This document shows positions 1 through 9,219 of a DNA stretch of 64,000 nt, piece after piece. Made by a program: the position numbers and the translations under genes. The stretch's first letter is position 1. Each line of letters opens with the position of its first letter. The stretch is from assembly GCA_943789505.1 (NCBI GenBank), contig CALSUJ010000001.1, positions 744,001 through 808,000 on the forward strand, given 5' to 3'. Source of the DNA: an uncultured Flavobacteriales bacterium. Lineage in GTDB: Bacteria > Bacteroidota > Bacteroidia > Flavobacteriales > BACL11. A model generated the notes under the pieces. It had not been told where the DNA came from. It worked only from the letters and a program-made list of their open reading frames with translations, and did no database searches.

Positions 1-967
1 CTATTACGGTAACACACAGAAGTTCATGAGCTGGCTTTGTCACACTGGATAAGCTGGTATTATAAACTATATTATTCACTAAACTACCTGGCGTAGCAAT
101 CAAACCAATTAAGGGTTTATTTATCACTCTTGTTGTGGTTTCAAAATATAATGTTACGCATGACCTCCATTCAATAGATTGTTTTTTAATATTTGATATT
201 AAGTTATTAGCGGGAATTGTTAAAATTGTAAAATCGCTTTCTAACTTTCTTCCATTTTTAAGAGTAATTTTACCTTCTTCTACAGTCACTACTTTTGTGT
301 TGTATTGGAAAGTTGTGGTTTTTAAATTGTTTAATAATTGCTTTGGAATTGCCTCCATACCTGCTTTTGGAATCGCTGCATGGCCTTCACCAAACATTTT
401 ATATACGAATTCAAACATTCTACTTGATGTTTCTAATTGATTTTCAAGAAAAATGCCGCTAAAAAATGGAATAAAGAAATCATTAAGTATTTGCTTAGAA
501 AACCCAAGTTCTCTTAAGTAACTAATCGTAGTTTGTTCTTTTTCTGAAAAGATATCAGTCAGAGATTTCTTTTTTATTTTATGGTTGAGCTTTAATATTT
601 TATACTTATCAGAGATGCTACCTATTCCTGAGAACAAGGTAGAAATCAGCAATGAAATATCTCGCAAAGGATCGCCTATAATACTTTGTCTGTGTGCTTT
701 AAAAATAGAAGCACCAGGCAAAAAAATCTGTAATTCAAGAGCTTTGTAATCTAGATATTTTATAACAGCAGGATAGGCTGTTAATATTACTTGAAAACCA
801 TGATCTAATTGATATCCATCAATAATATCAGTTTTTATGCGTCCTCCAACCCTTTCTGTTGCTTCTAATACAGTTGGGTTAAAGCCATTTTTTTCTAATA
901 TGCTAGCTGCAATTAACCCACTTACCCCACCACCAATAATATGTATTTTACAGTCTTTTTTATTCAT
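1..967 (-). CDS. FAD-dependent amine-oxidase/phytoene-desaturase-like oxidoreductase, C-terminus beyond window
   Basis: An open frame runs on the minus strand from ATG at 967 to the window edge, so about 322 residues are visible and the C-terminus is missing. The N-terminus has a dinucleotide-binding motif (IIGGGVSGL, residues 10-18) followed by ERVGGRI (38-44), the paired signature of the flavin amine oxidase, protoporphyrinogen oxidase and phytoene desaturase superfamily. The substrate cannot be told from the sequence. It precedes two photolyase-family genes on the same strand across a gap of about 100 bases; flavoproteins of this type are often found near photolyase genes in marine bacteria, so a link to light or oxidative stress is inference. 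The superfamily call is firm, the reaction is unknown. Confidence 0.8.
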   Translation of the reverse strand, partial: MNKKDCKIHIIGGGVSGLIAASILEKNGFNPTVLEATERVGGRIKTDIIDGYQLDHGFQVILTAYPAVIKYLDYKALELQIFLPGASIFKAHRQSIIGDPLRDISLLISTLFSGIGSISDKYKILKLNHKIKKKSLTDIFSEKEQTTISYLRELGFSKQILNDFFIPFFSGIFLENQLETSSRMFEFVYKMFGEGHAAIPKAGMEAIPKQLLNNLKTTTFQYNTKVVTVEEGKITLKNGRKLESDFTILTIPANNLISNIKKQSIEWRSCVTLYFETTTRVINKPLIGLIATPGSLVNNIVYNTSLSSVTKPAHELLCVTVI

Positions 968-1071
968 AATAACTTGCTGTCAAAGCTTTTTATTTTATTA
1001 ATTTAACACAAGAAAATAAATTTAAAAAATTAAAATCAACCTATCTCCTCTTTGACTCTAATTTATGACTA

Positions 1072-2529
1072 TCATTTTAGATTAACGTGTGTTTGTAAGA
1101 GACGTTTCTTTTCTCTTTGTACGGCTGGGTGTTTTTTATGTGTCCATATTTTATCTCGTGCCTTTCTAGAACTATTTTGAAGATCAACTATTGGAAGTGG
1201 ATAATCTGTACCTATTACTACACCACAAAACATTTGTTCCATTGCTGACATCTTCCAGGGTTCATGAATATAGGCTATTGGAACCCTGTTAAGTTCAGGC
1301 ACCCATTTTTTTATAAATATACCTTCTGAGTCATGCTCTTGAGAGTTTTTTACAGGATTGTATAATCGAATGGTATTTATTCCAGTTGTCCCTGCCTGCA
1401 TCTGAAACTGCGGAAAATGAATCCCTGGTTCATAATCTAAAAACTGTTGTGCTAAATAATAAGTGCCATCTCTCCAATCTTGATCTAAGTTGAATGTGAA
1501 GAAAGATACTAGCAAAGCACGCATTCTAAAGTTTATCCAGCCTGTTTTTCTAACAGCACGCATACATGCATCTACAAGTGGAAAGCCTGTACTACCCTCT
1601 TTCCATGCTTTTATAAAGTCTTTATTTTTATCATGTGCTAACAACTCATAGCCGTTATTAATACAAGCGGTTTCATAATTGCATTCTACTTCAAATTTTT
1701 GAATAAAATGACAATGCCAGTGTAACCTTGTGAGCATGGCCGAAAATGCTCCACTATTTTTAGTTCCATTGGGATGTGTACCTATAAATTGAAAGGCTTG
1801 TTTAATACTTATGTTTCCCCAGGCTAAATATGGTGATAGTCTACTGCAAGATACCCTACTTTCATTTGGTTTTGAAATGTGTTTCTGATAATTAAATCCT
1901 CTTTTATCTGTAAATGATTTTAAATATCTCCATGTATTTTTCTCGCCTGCAGGTTGGTATTCCTTATTATATGCCTTTATTTTATCTTCAAATTTAGTAG
2001 GTATTAAAAAGTTGTGATTTAAAAATGGGGAATTTGAAATAGTATATGTGTTTTGAAGAATTGGGGTTTGCATTTTTTTGTGCCACTGCTTGTTCCAATT
2101 TTTACGGTTTTTAATTCCTCTTAAAATTCCATCACGTTGGGATTCTTGCCAATCAATTTGATGTGTTTTACAGAAATTTTTAATTATTTTATCACGATTC
2201 CATGATTGTTGAGTTCCGCTTTCTTGATAACTAAAGATAGAACGTATATCAAACTGTTTATATAAGTTTTGAAATACCGCTTCTGCTTCTGCATAAAACA
2301 CTTCCACTCTCCTGTTGAATGGTGCAAACGTTTTATTTAATACTAAAAGAGAATGGTATACAAACTGAAGGTGCCGTGTGCTGGTATCTGGGTAGTTAAT
2401 ACTTGAAGGCTCAAACAAATAAATAATGTGATACGGAATGCCTTCACGTTCTGCTTTTAATAAAGGAGCGTGATCTTGAGATCTGAGGTCACGTTTTAAC
2501 CAAACAATATTTACTGTTTCTTTATTCAT
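1072..2529 (-). CDS. Cryptochrome/photolyase-family flavoprotein (full length)
   Basis: A 485-residue protein with a photolyase N-terminal alpha/beta domain ([12 protein letters not shown], residues 9-20) and a C-terminal FAD-binding helical domain (RLSPYLAWG 230-238, [11 protein letters not shown] 314-324, [11 protein letters not shown] 390-400). The family either repairs UV pyrimidine dimers using light or senses blue light. By eye against E. coli PhrB, the flavin-facing Asn378 aligns with His371 and the proximal electron-transfer Trp382 with Phe375, while the other two Trp positions (W309, W352) are kept. This is a divergent subfamily, so repair activity should not be assumed. The start codon overlaps the stop of the upstream photolyase-like gene, so the pair is probably cotranscribed and translationally coupled. 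Confidence 0.88.
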   Translation of the reverse strand: MNKETVNIVWLKRDLRSQDHAPLLKAEREGIPYHIIYLFEPSSINYPDTSTRHLQFVYHSLLVLNKTFAPFNRRVEVFYAEAEAVFQNLYKQFDIRSIFSYQESGTQQSWNRDKIIKNFCKTHQIDWQESQRDGILRGIKNRKNWNKQWHKKMQTPILQNTYTISNSPFLNHNFLIPTKFEDKIKAYNKEYQPAGEKNTWRYLKSFTDKRGFNYQKHISKPNESRVSCSRLSPYLAWGNISIKQAFQFIGTHPNGTKNSGAFSAMLTRLHWHCHFIQKFEVECNYETACINNGYELLAHDKNKDFIKAWKEGSTGFPLVDACMRAVRKTGWINFRMRALLVSFFTFNLDQDWRDGTYYLAQQFLDYEPGIHFPQFQMQAGTTGINTIRLYNPVKNSQEHDSEGIFIKKWVPELNRVPIAYIHEPWKMSAMEQMFCGVVIGTDYPLPIVDLQNSSRKARDKIWTHKKHPAVQREKKRLLQTHVNLK

Positions 2530-3644
2530 TACCTTAGCTGTTTTTCACATTTTTTCCAAAATGAAAAGAAGGACGGAAAATACCCATTCACTTCAAACAT
2601 CCAATCTCTAGCGTCTTCAGTACCTTTGTAATGTGTATTTAAAGGATGTTCTTTAAAGAATATGCTTTTGAGTTTATGTTCTGAAACAAGAGCGTTAAAC
2701 TCACCCACATAAATTTTAATATTATTTATATTATCTTTAGAAAGTTTAATAATAAAATCTATTGTTTTTTGTGAAATGGGATAGCTTTCAAAATGAGATG
2801 GTTCGAGTAAAAGTATTCTGTTAACTGAATCGTCCTTTCTCCACAATGGATCTAGGTTATAAAAGTTATAAATACAACTTGGAAGTGCTGAATCAATTTC
2901 TAAATGTGTTTGTTTAGGTAATGTAGTTTTTAGAGCAATAGAGTCACATTTTTTTAAAATTTCTGGTGTTTCAAGAGTTATAAAGTCTTCATAAGGTACA
3001 TCTAAAAATGTTTCTTTTTGATCTGTAAAACAGAATCTATTAATGTTGTTTTGATTTGCAAAATATTTCTTATTAGAATTTGTTCCCGCAACCCATTGCC
3101 AATTTAGCGCATTACTACCCCAATCTGCATCTAGTAGATGGTAGTACATCCAATGTGCAGGAATTTTCCAGTGACTTTGAGCTATATTACAAGAAAGTGA
3201 TGCAATATACATTCTTAAGTGATTATGCATATAACCTGTTTTATATAATTCATTAACTGCATTATCTATAGCTATAATTCCAGTTTTTGCTTCTACAATT
3301 ACTTTTGAAATAGAGTGATTTGAAATAGATTTTTGAGTATTTTTTAAATCATTATTTATTAAATTTTTTTTAGTAATCCACACTTGTTGCCAATAATCTC
3401 GCCAGGCTAATTCTTGAATAAATTTTTCAATTTGATTAGCTTTATATCCTTTTTTTAAAACTTCTTCCAATATAAATTTTGTAGATATAACCCCTCTAGA
3501 TATGTACGGAGATAAATAGGTTATTGCGCCATTTATGTAATTACGTGTTGATCCATATTTAACAGGGTCAATAGAACGCACTCTTTGTAGGATTTCATTA
3601 TATGTAGTAGGAAAAATTGTGTATTCTTCTTTAAATAATTCCAT
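2529..3644 (-). CDS. Photolyase-like FAD-domain protein lacking the N-terminal antenna domain
   Basis: A 371-residue protein that starts almost directly with the photolyase FAD-binding domain: [22 protein letters not shown] (30-51, matching the FAD phosphate-binding stretch), [13 protein letters not shown] (77-89), [10 protein letters not shown] (136-145) and [11 protein letters not shown] (177-187). The normal N-terminal alpha/beta domain is absent. After about residue 260 comes a roughly 110-residue tail with hydrophobic strands ([16 protein letters not shown]) that could be a Rossmann-like fold, so domain order may be reversed. Asn178 and Trp182/Trp184 match the flavin Asn and Trp382/384 of PhrB. 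It is the upstream partner of the full-length photolyase gene with a 1-base overlap. Function (repair, sensing or other) is unknown. Confidence 0.8.
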   Translation of the reverse strand: MELFKEEYTIFPTTYNEILQRVRSIDPVKYGSTRNYINGAITYLSPYISRGVISTKFILEEVLKKGYKANQIEKFIQELAWRDYWQQVWITKKNLINNDLKNTQKSISNHSISKVIVEAKTGIIAIDNAVNELYKTGYMHNHLRMYIASLSCNIAQSHWKIPAHWMYYHLLDADWGSNALNWQWVAGTNSNKKYFANQNNINRFCFTDQKETFLDVPYEDFITLETPEILKKCDSIALKTTLPKQTHLEIDSALPSCIYNFYNLDPLWRKDDSVNRILLLEPSHFESYPISQKTIDFIIKLSKDNINNIKIYVGEFNALVSEHKLKSIFFKEHPLNTHYKGTEDARDWMFEVNGYFPSFFSFWKKCEKQLR

Positions 3645-3787
3645 TTTATTGCAATTTTCAGATTTACTTCAGTTAGATATTAATAATTTAAAATTAATTA
3701 TCTGAGTTTATTTTTTTTACTCTATAAAGATATAACATGTTTTTTCTTTTATTACCATTCTTTAATTAAAAATATATACTATTACAA

Positions 3788-4201
3788 CTACCTACCTATA
3801 TTATATTTCATATCATTATAAAAAAAATAATCATTTTTTTTGGTGTTTATAAGATGTTTTGTGATAGGAGCATTTTTTGAAATGCAAAATACTTCAGTAC
3901 CACTTACCATTAGTTTGCCAAATGGAATTGAAATTAAAAACGCTCCTTTATCTGTAATTATTAATTGTGAGGCCTTGGATGCTAAATCTGTAAAGAATTG
4001 TTGAGTTTTTGAAATTTCAGTTTCAATCTTTTGAATTTCAATTTGCGCCATTTCTCTGCTGGTTTCAAATTTATCTCCAGCACTGCTTTTGGTATCAGAG
4101 TTCCTAGAATCGATTGCTTGTTTAAGGTTAGTCATTAAATAGGATAACTTACTTAGTAATTGTTTATCAAGTTCAGCAATTACTACTGATTTAGTTAACA
4201 C
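3788..4201 (-). CDS. GreA/GreB-like small coiled-coil protein (often misnamed 3-oxoacyl-ACP synthase)
   Basis: A 137-residue protein of a Bacteroidota family that databases often label 3-oxoacyl-ACP synthase without catalytic support. Residues about 10-75 look like an antiparallel coiled coil containing SSAGDKFETSREMAQ, which recalls the acidic tip region of GreA-type factors. The C-terminal half (SIPFGKLMVSGTEVFCISKNAPI) resembles the FKBP-like globular domain of GreA. A role at RNA polymerase is inference from this likeness. The start is GTG at 4201 and overlaps the TAG stop of the upstream helicase gene by one base, which indicates coupled translation. Confidence 0.65.
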   Translation of the reverse strand: MLTKSVVIAELDKQLLSKLSYLMTNLKQAIDSRNSDTKSSAGDKFETSREMAQIEIQKIETEISKTQQFFTDLASKASQLIITDKGAFLISIPFGKLMVSGTEVFCISKNAPITKHLINTKKNDYFFYNDMKYNIGR

Positions 4202-5547
4202 TATTTTTTCCTTAGGTTTACTCCTTTATCACCTCTTGATATCGATCTTTTATATTTTCTGTCTCTAGCTTTACGCCACTGATCTCTATCATTTACTTGC
4301 TGGTTTTTCTCACTTTTTTCATGGAAACCAGAATTTTCTCTTTCTTCCTTCTTATCATTTCTGAATACATTTTTTCCGTTTGCTCTATGTTCTTCAGTAG
4401 TTAATTGCTGAGTAATTTCTACTTCTTCAGGCATTTCCAATTCAAGAATTTTTTCACCCATTAATTCCTCAATCTTATCGGAGTAATATTCTTCTCTTTC
4501 GGTATAAAACAAGATAGATTTACCTTGCTCTTCTGCTCTTCCTGTACGCCCAATTCTATGCATATAGTTTTCAGGGAAAGTTGGCGTGTCAAAGTTAATT
4601 ACATGCGATATTTTATCTAAATCCAATCCTCTGGCAATAATGTCAGTTGCAATTAATATTCTTACCTTTCCTTCATCATATTGATTAATGGACCTAAACC
4701 TATAGTTCTGCGATTTATTGGAATGAATTACAGCCAAATCAGAAAGAAAAAATTCTGACATTGATTCATACAATCTATCTGCAATTTTCTTGCTAGATAC
4801 AAATACCAAGACTTTTTTCATCTCATCCTTATCATTAAGGATATTTGCTAATAAATTCTCTTTTGAATAGTAATTAGGAACAGCATATTTTGTTTGAGTT
4901 ATATTATCAAGCGGTGTTCCACTTAATGCAATCTGTATTTTTTCAGGATTACTAAAAAAACTATTAATCAAATCGGAAACATCTTCAGTCATAGTTGCCG
5001 AAAACATTATATTTTGTTTTTTTATAGAAAGTAGTTCAAAGATATTGGTCAATTGAAAACGAAACCCCAAATCGAGCATTACATCTACTTCATCAATTAC
5101 TACTTTTTTCACACCTTTTAATTGTAAGGCACGACAAAGTGCTAAATCATACAATCTTCCTGGAGTTGCTACTACAATATCAGCGCCATTTTCTAACCAT
5201 TTCTTTTGTGTATTCATGTTGGTTCCTCCATAGACACCAACAACACGGCATGTAATGTATTTTGTTAACTGTTCTAGGGTTTCTACAACTTGAGCCACTA
5301 GTTCTCTGGTAGGTACTAAAATTAATATCCTAGGGTTGTTTTGTTTGGAATAACTTAATTCTTGTAATAGTGGTAAGCAATAGGCAATCGTTTTCCCTGT
5401 TCCTGTTTGGGCAATTCCTACAAGGTCCTTGCCCCCTAGTATTTTGGAATATGTTTCTTGTTGAATAGGAGTTTGTTGCTCAAAACCTAAATCATCAATT
5501 GCATTTTGCAATTGTTTATTAAGGTTAATTTCGTTAAAATTGCTCAT
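4201..5547 (-). CDS. DEAD/DEAH-box ATP-dependent RNA helicase
   Basis: An RNA helicase with the expected core motifs in order: AQTGTGKT (motif I), PTRELVAQ (Ia), TPGR (Ib), DEVD in place of DEAD (motif II), SAT (III) and HRIGRTGR (VI), followed by a charged Lys/Arg/Glu-rich tail typical of RNA-binding extensions. It probably remodels RNA in ribosome assembly or decay. The frame is open to 5595, but the upstream 16 residues are not family-like and cross the promoter-proximal region; MSNFNEINL at 5547 is the natural start (a second ATG is one codon upstream at 5550). The DEVD variant of motif II is the only unusual residue pattern. Confidence 0.92.
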   Translation of the reverse strand: MSNFNEINLNKQLQNAIDDLGFEQQTPIQQETYSKILGGKDLVGIAQTGTGKTIAYCLPLLQELSYSKQNNPRILILVPTRELVAQVVETLEQLTKYITCRVVGVYGGTNMNTQKKWLENGADIVVATPGRLYDLALCRALQLKGVKKVVIDEVDVMLDLGFRFQLTNIFELLSIKKQNIMFSATMTEDVSDLINSFFSNPEKIQIALSGTPLDNITQTKYAVPNYYSKENLLANILNDKDEMKKVLVFVSSKKIADRLYESMSEFFLSDLAVIHSNKSQNYRFRSINQYDEGKVRILIATDIIARGLDLDKISHVINFDTPTFPENYMHRIGRTGRAEEQGKSILFYTEREEYYSDKIEELMGEKILELEMPEEVEITQQLTTEEHRANGKNVFRNDKKEERENSGFHEKSEKNQQVNDRDQWRKARDRKYKRSISRGDKGVNLRKK

Positions 5548-5582
5548 CATTATTAATTTATGCAAAAATACCTTTTTAAATA

Positions 5583-5609
5583 AAATCCCCACCAAGTTGA
5601 TGGGGATTT
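5583..5609 (-). terminator. Hairpin terminator after the ABC-F gene
   Basis: A 9-bp perfect stem (AAATCCCCA / TGGGGATTT) with a 9-base loop lies between the end of the ABC-F gene and the helicase start. On the minus strand it is followed by TTTTATTT, a modest T-run, so termination may be partial. Confidence 0.6.
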
Positions 5610-5646
5610 ATCTTTTTTTAAAGAAATAAATTCGATATAATGATTA

Positions 5647-7518
5647 CTATATATCATCTAGCTCCATCCACCTCATTTCTTTTTCATCAATAAGGTCTAT
5701 CACTACACCCAATCGTTCACTTTTTTCCATTATTTCTGCTAATTCAATATTAGGAATTTGAATGTTACTTTCAAGCTCTGATTTTTCTTTTTCTAAATCT
5801 TGAATTTCTTTTTCCAAATTATTATATTCATATTGGTCATTAAAAGACAGTTTCTTTTTAGGGGCTTTAACTTTTGAATTTTGCTTTTCTAGATGCTGAA
5901 TCTTTTTAAACTCTTTTTCTTGTGCTATTTCTTTTTCACGATATTCAGAGTAGGTGCAATAATGATCTTCTATTTCTCCATTGCCTGTAAATACAAAAAG
6001 ATGTTCTGTTAATTTATCCATAAAGAACCTATCGTGTGATACTAGTATTAGGCAGCCTTTGTATTGTAAAAGGAATTCTTCTAATTTTGTTAAGGTGAGT
6101 AGGTCTAAATCATTGGTTGGCTCATCTAAAATCAGAAAATTAGGATTTTTCATAAGTACCGTAAGTAGATATAACCTTCTTCTCTCCCCACCACTTAATC
6201 TTTTTACTTCCGTGAATTGCATTTCTGGGGTAAACATAAAATGTTCTAATAACTGTGAAGCACTCACTTTTCTTTTATCGGACATTACAATAAATTCTGC
6301 AATATCTTTAAGTACGGTTATTACTCTTCTATCTTCATCAGTGTCTAATCCTCCTTGAGTGAAATAGCCATAATTTATGGTTTCTCCTACATTAATTTTA
6401 CCGCTATCAGGATTTTCTCTGCCTGTTATGATATTTAAAAATGTACTCTTCCCTACTCCATTTTTACCTAGTATTCCTATGCGCTCTCCTTTTTTGAAGG
6501 TATAGTCAAACCCATCAAGAATAGTTAAATCTCCAAAACTTTTTTTAATATTTTTTAGTTCTAGAATTTTACCTCCCATCCTATCCATTTTTACATCAAT
6601 ATTCAGTTCTTGGGTTATTCTCTTGGAACTTGCTTTCTTCTTTATTTTATCAAAGTTATCTATTCTAGCTTTTGATTTTGTAGTTCTTGCCTTAGGTGAG
6701 CGTCTTATCCATTCTAGCTCTTTTTTCATAAGCTTTTGTGCCTTTCCAATTTCTACATCAAAATTACTTTCTCTCTCCGATCTTTTCTCTAAGAAATAGG
6801 AAAAATTTCCTTTATGATGATATAGGTTTCCTCCTTCTAATTCCATAATATTATTGCATACTCGCTCCAAGAAATACCTATCGTGAGTTACCATTAAGAC
6901 AGTAATATTTTGTTGTTGCAAGAATTTTTCTAACCATTCAATCATTGATATATCCAAATGATTGGTTGGCTCATCTAAAAGTAATATATCCGCATTTTCT
7001 AATAATAAAAGTGCCAGTGATAGTCTCTTCTTTTGCCCACCTGATAAAGCACCTACTTTTTGCTGAAGATTATTGATGTTAAATTTTGAAAGTATTTGCT
7101 CACTTCTCCTTTGATAATCCCAAGCATTTTCTTGCTCCATTTTGGCAGTAAGTTCTTCAACTAATTTTTCAGATTGTGCATTCCCCTCCTTGCTATGATC
7201 TTCTACTGCTTTTTCATAATCCTTTACCAGAATACTTATCTTATTATGCGCACTATTTATAAGCTCATTTATAGTTAATCTGTCATCAAATATAGCATCT
7301 TGAGAAAGATAAGAAATCTTACATTCATTCCTGAAAATCACCTCTCCTTCATCTGCAGAATCTTGTCCTGCCAATATTTTTAGCATTGATGATTTACCTG
7401 TCCCATTATTGGCAATTAGAGCAACTTTATCTCCTTTGGATAAACCAAAACTAAGGCCTTCAAAAAGGATTCTTTCTCCAAAATTCTTTCCTAAATTTTC
7501 TACTGCTAATAAATTCAT
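5647..7518 (-). CDS. ABC-F family ATPase (Uup/EttA-type translation factor)
   Basis: A 623-residue protein with two ATP-binding cassettes and no membrane segments, the ABC-F layout. Cassette 1 has Walker A NNGTGKSS (37-44), signature LSGGQKKR and Walker B DEPTNHLD. Cassette 2 has GKNGVGKST, LSGGERRR and DEPTNDLD. The cassettes are joined by a charged interdomain linker (RRSPKARTTKSKARI), and the C-terminus is a Glu/Lys-rich coiled coil as in Uup. ABC-F proteins act on ribosomes rather than as transporters. The start ATG overlaps the stop of the next upstream gene by 4 bases. The exact subfamily is likely Uup-like because of the C-terminal coiled coil. Confidence 0.93.
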   Translation of the reverse strand: MNLLAVENLGKNFGERILFEGLSFGLSKGDKVALIANNGTGKSSMLKILAGQDSADEGEVIFRNECKISYLSQDAIFDDRLTINELINSAHNKISILVKDYEKAVEDHSKEGNAQSEKLVEELTAKMEQENAWDYQRRSEQILSKFNINNLQQKVGALSGGQKKRLSLALLLLENADILLLDEPTNHLDISMIEWLEKFLQQQNITVLMVTHDRYFLERVCNNIMELEGGNLYHHKGNFSYFLEKRSERESNFDVEIGKAQKLMKKELEWIRRSPKARTTKSKARIDNFDKIKKKASSKRITQELNIDVKMDRMGGKILELKNIKKSFGDLTILDGFDYTFKKGERIGILGKNGVGKSTFLNIITGRENPDSGKINVGETINYGYFTQGGLDTDEDRRVITVLKDIAEFIVMSDKRKVSASQLLEHFMFTPEMQFTEVKRLSGGERRRLYLLTVLMKNPNFLILDEPTNDLDLLTLTKLEEFLLQYKGCLILVSHDRFFMDKLTEHLFVFTGNGEIEDHYCTYSEYREKEIAQEKEFKKIQHLEKQNSKVKAPKKKLSFNDQYEYNNLEKEIQDLEKEKSELESNIQIPNIELAEIMEKSERLGVVIDLIDEKEMRWMELDDI

Positions 7519-8717
7519 AATGCACTATTTTTTCCAGCCAAATAACCTGTCGTCCAAGCGGCTTGAAAGTTAAATCCTCCCGTTACTCCATCAATATTTA
7601 ATAATTCTCCTGCAAAGTAAATTCCTTTATGGCGTTTACTTTCCATAGTTTGCATATCTATTTCTGATAAATCTATCCCTCCACAACTTACAAACTCTTC
7701 TTTAAAAGTTGTTTTTCCTTTAACTTCAAGCTCATCATTTAAAAGCATATTTATCAGACGGTTTTTATTCTTTTTAGCTAATTCATTCCAAATTTGATTT
7801 TCAGCTATTTCTAATTTATTCAGCATAAAATGCCATAATCGCTTGGGGATATCTAAAGGATTGTGCTTGTACATTTGTTTCCTGCTTGAAGTCAAATTAC
7901 TAAATTGAGATCTTAACTCCTCTTCATTCATTGATAACCAATTTACCTGTACGCTAAAATTATAGTTTGCCTTGGCTAAATCCTGAGCTCCCCAAGCAGA
8001 TAGTTTTAGTATTGCTGGTCCGCTCATTCCCCAATGAGTAATCAAAAGGGGTCCTGATTGTCTTAATTTACTACCTTTGATGGATGTGATTACATTAGGC
8101 ACGCTAAGCCCCATAAGTTTAGTTATTGGGTTCTTAGGCATATTAAATGTAAACAATGAGGGTACTGGCTTTATAATTTTATAACCCAACTTTTTTAACC
8201 AATCCAATCCACTTTCTTTTGGACTTCCTCCACTTGCAATTATTACTTTATCAAAATGTAGTGTTTCTCCATTAATAGATAGGTTTATTCCATTTTCAAT
8301 TGGTGTTATAGCACTAATTTTACTTTTATAAGAAAGCCTGATTCCTAAATTTTCAGCCGAATTTAGTAATAGATCAACAATAGTTTGGGAACTATTACTA
8401 GAAGGAAACATTCTGTTATCTGCTTCTGTTTTTAAGGTTACTCCTCTGCTTTCAAACCAATTAACAGTATCGGTTGTAAAAAAGTGATTGAATGATTTTT
8501 TGAGTTCTCTTCCTCCCCTAGGATAATTTTTTATTAGCTTTGAAATACTAAAGGTTGCATTGGTAACATTGCACCTACCACCTCCTGATACTTTTACTTT
8601 TACAAGTACTTTGTCTGTTTTCTCAAAGATAGTAACATTGGCCTTGGGATTAGTTTCTTTTGCAGTAATAGCTGCCATAAATCCTGCGGCACCACCACCA
8701 ATTACTGCTATTTTCAT
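7515..8717 (-). CDS. HI0933/YhiN-family NAD(P)/FAD-dependent oxidoreductase
   Basis: A 400-residue flavoprotein with an N-terminal Rossmann FAD motif (VIGGGAAGFMAA), the family signature SGGGRCNVTNA near residue 45, and the closing GELLNIDGVTGGFNFQAAW, all diagnostic of the HI0933/YhiN aminoacetone-oxidase-like family. The family is widespread, has solved structures and has no settled substrate. The ORF overlaps the ABC-F start by 4 bases and its own start overlaps the stop of the small membrane protein upstream, so all three are probably one transcript. Confidence 0.92.
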   Translation of the reverse strand: MKIAVIGGGAAGFMAAITAKETNPKANVTIFEKTDKVLVKVKVSGGGRCNVTNATFSISKLIKNYPRGGRELKKSFNHFFTTDTVNWFESRGVTLKTEADNRMFPSSNSSQTIVDLLLNSAENLGIRLSYKSKISAITPIENGINLSINGETLHFDKVIIASGGSPKESGLDWLKKLGYKIIKPVPSLFTFNMPKNPITKLMGLSVPNVITSIKGSKLRQSGPLLITHWGMSGPAILKLSAWGAQDLAKANYNFSVQVNWLSMNEEELRSQFSNLTSSRKQMYKHNPLDIPKRLWHFMLNKLEIAENQIWNELAKKNKNRLINMLLNDELEVKGKTTFKEEFVSCGGIDLSEIDMQTMESKRHKGIYFAGELLNIDGVTGGFNFQAAWTTGYLAGKNSAL

Positions 8718-9139
8718 TATCTCCTTTTTACTTGATCAAAAAGAACTATAAAGAAAGAAAGTTGAACTACTGTCTGAAAAATAAAATATATAGATGGCAA
8801 GATAATATATTCGTTTAATGAAAACAGTAAGTAAAGATTAATAAATCCAGCCAGAATTAAACCTGCAACTGAGTAGTAAATAACACGTCCTTTTAATTTT
8901 CTAAGACTAAATATTAAAATACTAGCTAGAAGCTCAAAACTTCCAATAAACTTTAAAAACATATAAGAAATCTCCCCTGCATCACCTTTTAAATTAATTA
9001 CATCAAATTCTTTAGTAAAAAATATAACTAATAAGCCTAATGTAAATAAAATAAAAGCATAAGTTGTATAGAGTGTTTCTGTAATTGACGGTTGTTTTCG
9101 CTTTCCACTAGTTTTCGATCCCTTTTTCTCATTATCCAT
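8717..9139 (-). CDS. Small membrane protein of unknown function
   Basis: About 140 residues with a Lys-rich cytoplasmic start (MDNEKKGSKTSGKRKQ) and four predicted transmembrane segments (YAFILFTLGLLVIFF, FLKFIGSFELLASILIF, IYYSVAGLILAGFINLYLL, FIFQTVVQLSFFIVLF). The arrangement is loosely DoxX-like but I do not recognise the family. The open frame can be extended to a TTG at 9163, but that codon sits inside a TAnnTTTG -7 box at 9161-9168, so ATG at 9139 is the better start. The gene overlaps the downstream flavoprotein gene by a few bases. Confidence 0.7.
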   Translation of the reverse strand: MDNEKKGSKTSGKRKQPSITETLYTTYAFILFTLGLLVIFFTKEFDVINLKGDAGEISYMFLKFIGSFELLASILIFSLRKLKGRVIYYSVAGLILAGFINLYLLFSLNEYIILPSIYFIFQTVVQLSFFIVLFDQVKRR

Positions 9140-9160
9140 AGCTGTAGTTTTTATGAAATT

Positions 9161-9168
9161 CAAAGGTA
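9161..9168 (-). promoter_or_regulatory. TAnnTTTG -7 box for the membrane protein operon
   Basis: TACCTTTG on the minus strand, about 21 bases before ATG 9139. It matches the Bacteroidota primary sigma factor -7 consensus and argues against the TTG start at 9163. Confidence 0.55.
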
Positions 9169-9172
9169 ATAA

Positions 9173-9198
9173 AAATGGAGGCTTTTATACCTCCATTT
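9173..9198 (-). terminator. Hairpin terminator after typA
   Basis: A 9-bp perfect stem AAATGGAGG / CCTCCATTT with an 8-base loop, just downstream of the typA stop and followed on the minus strand by a short T-rich stretch. Confidence 0.65.
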
Positions 9199-9219
9199 AT
9201 ATATCTATATTTTATGTTT

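Noticed and set aside
135-440. Open frame on the plus strand of about 100 codons at the window start.
   Set aside because: It lies entirely opposite the FAD oxidoreductase gene, which has clear family motifs, and has no recognisable motif of its own.
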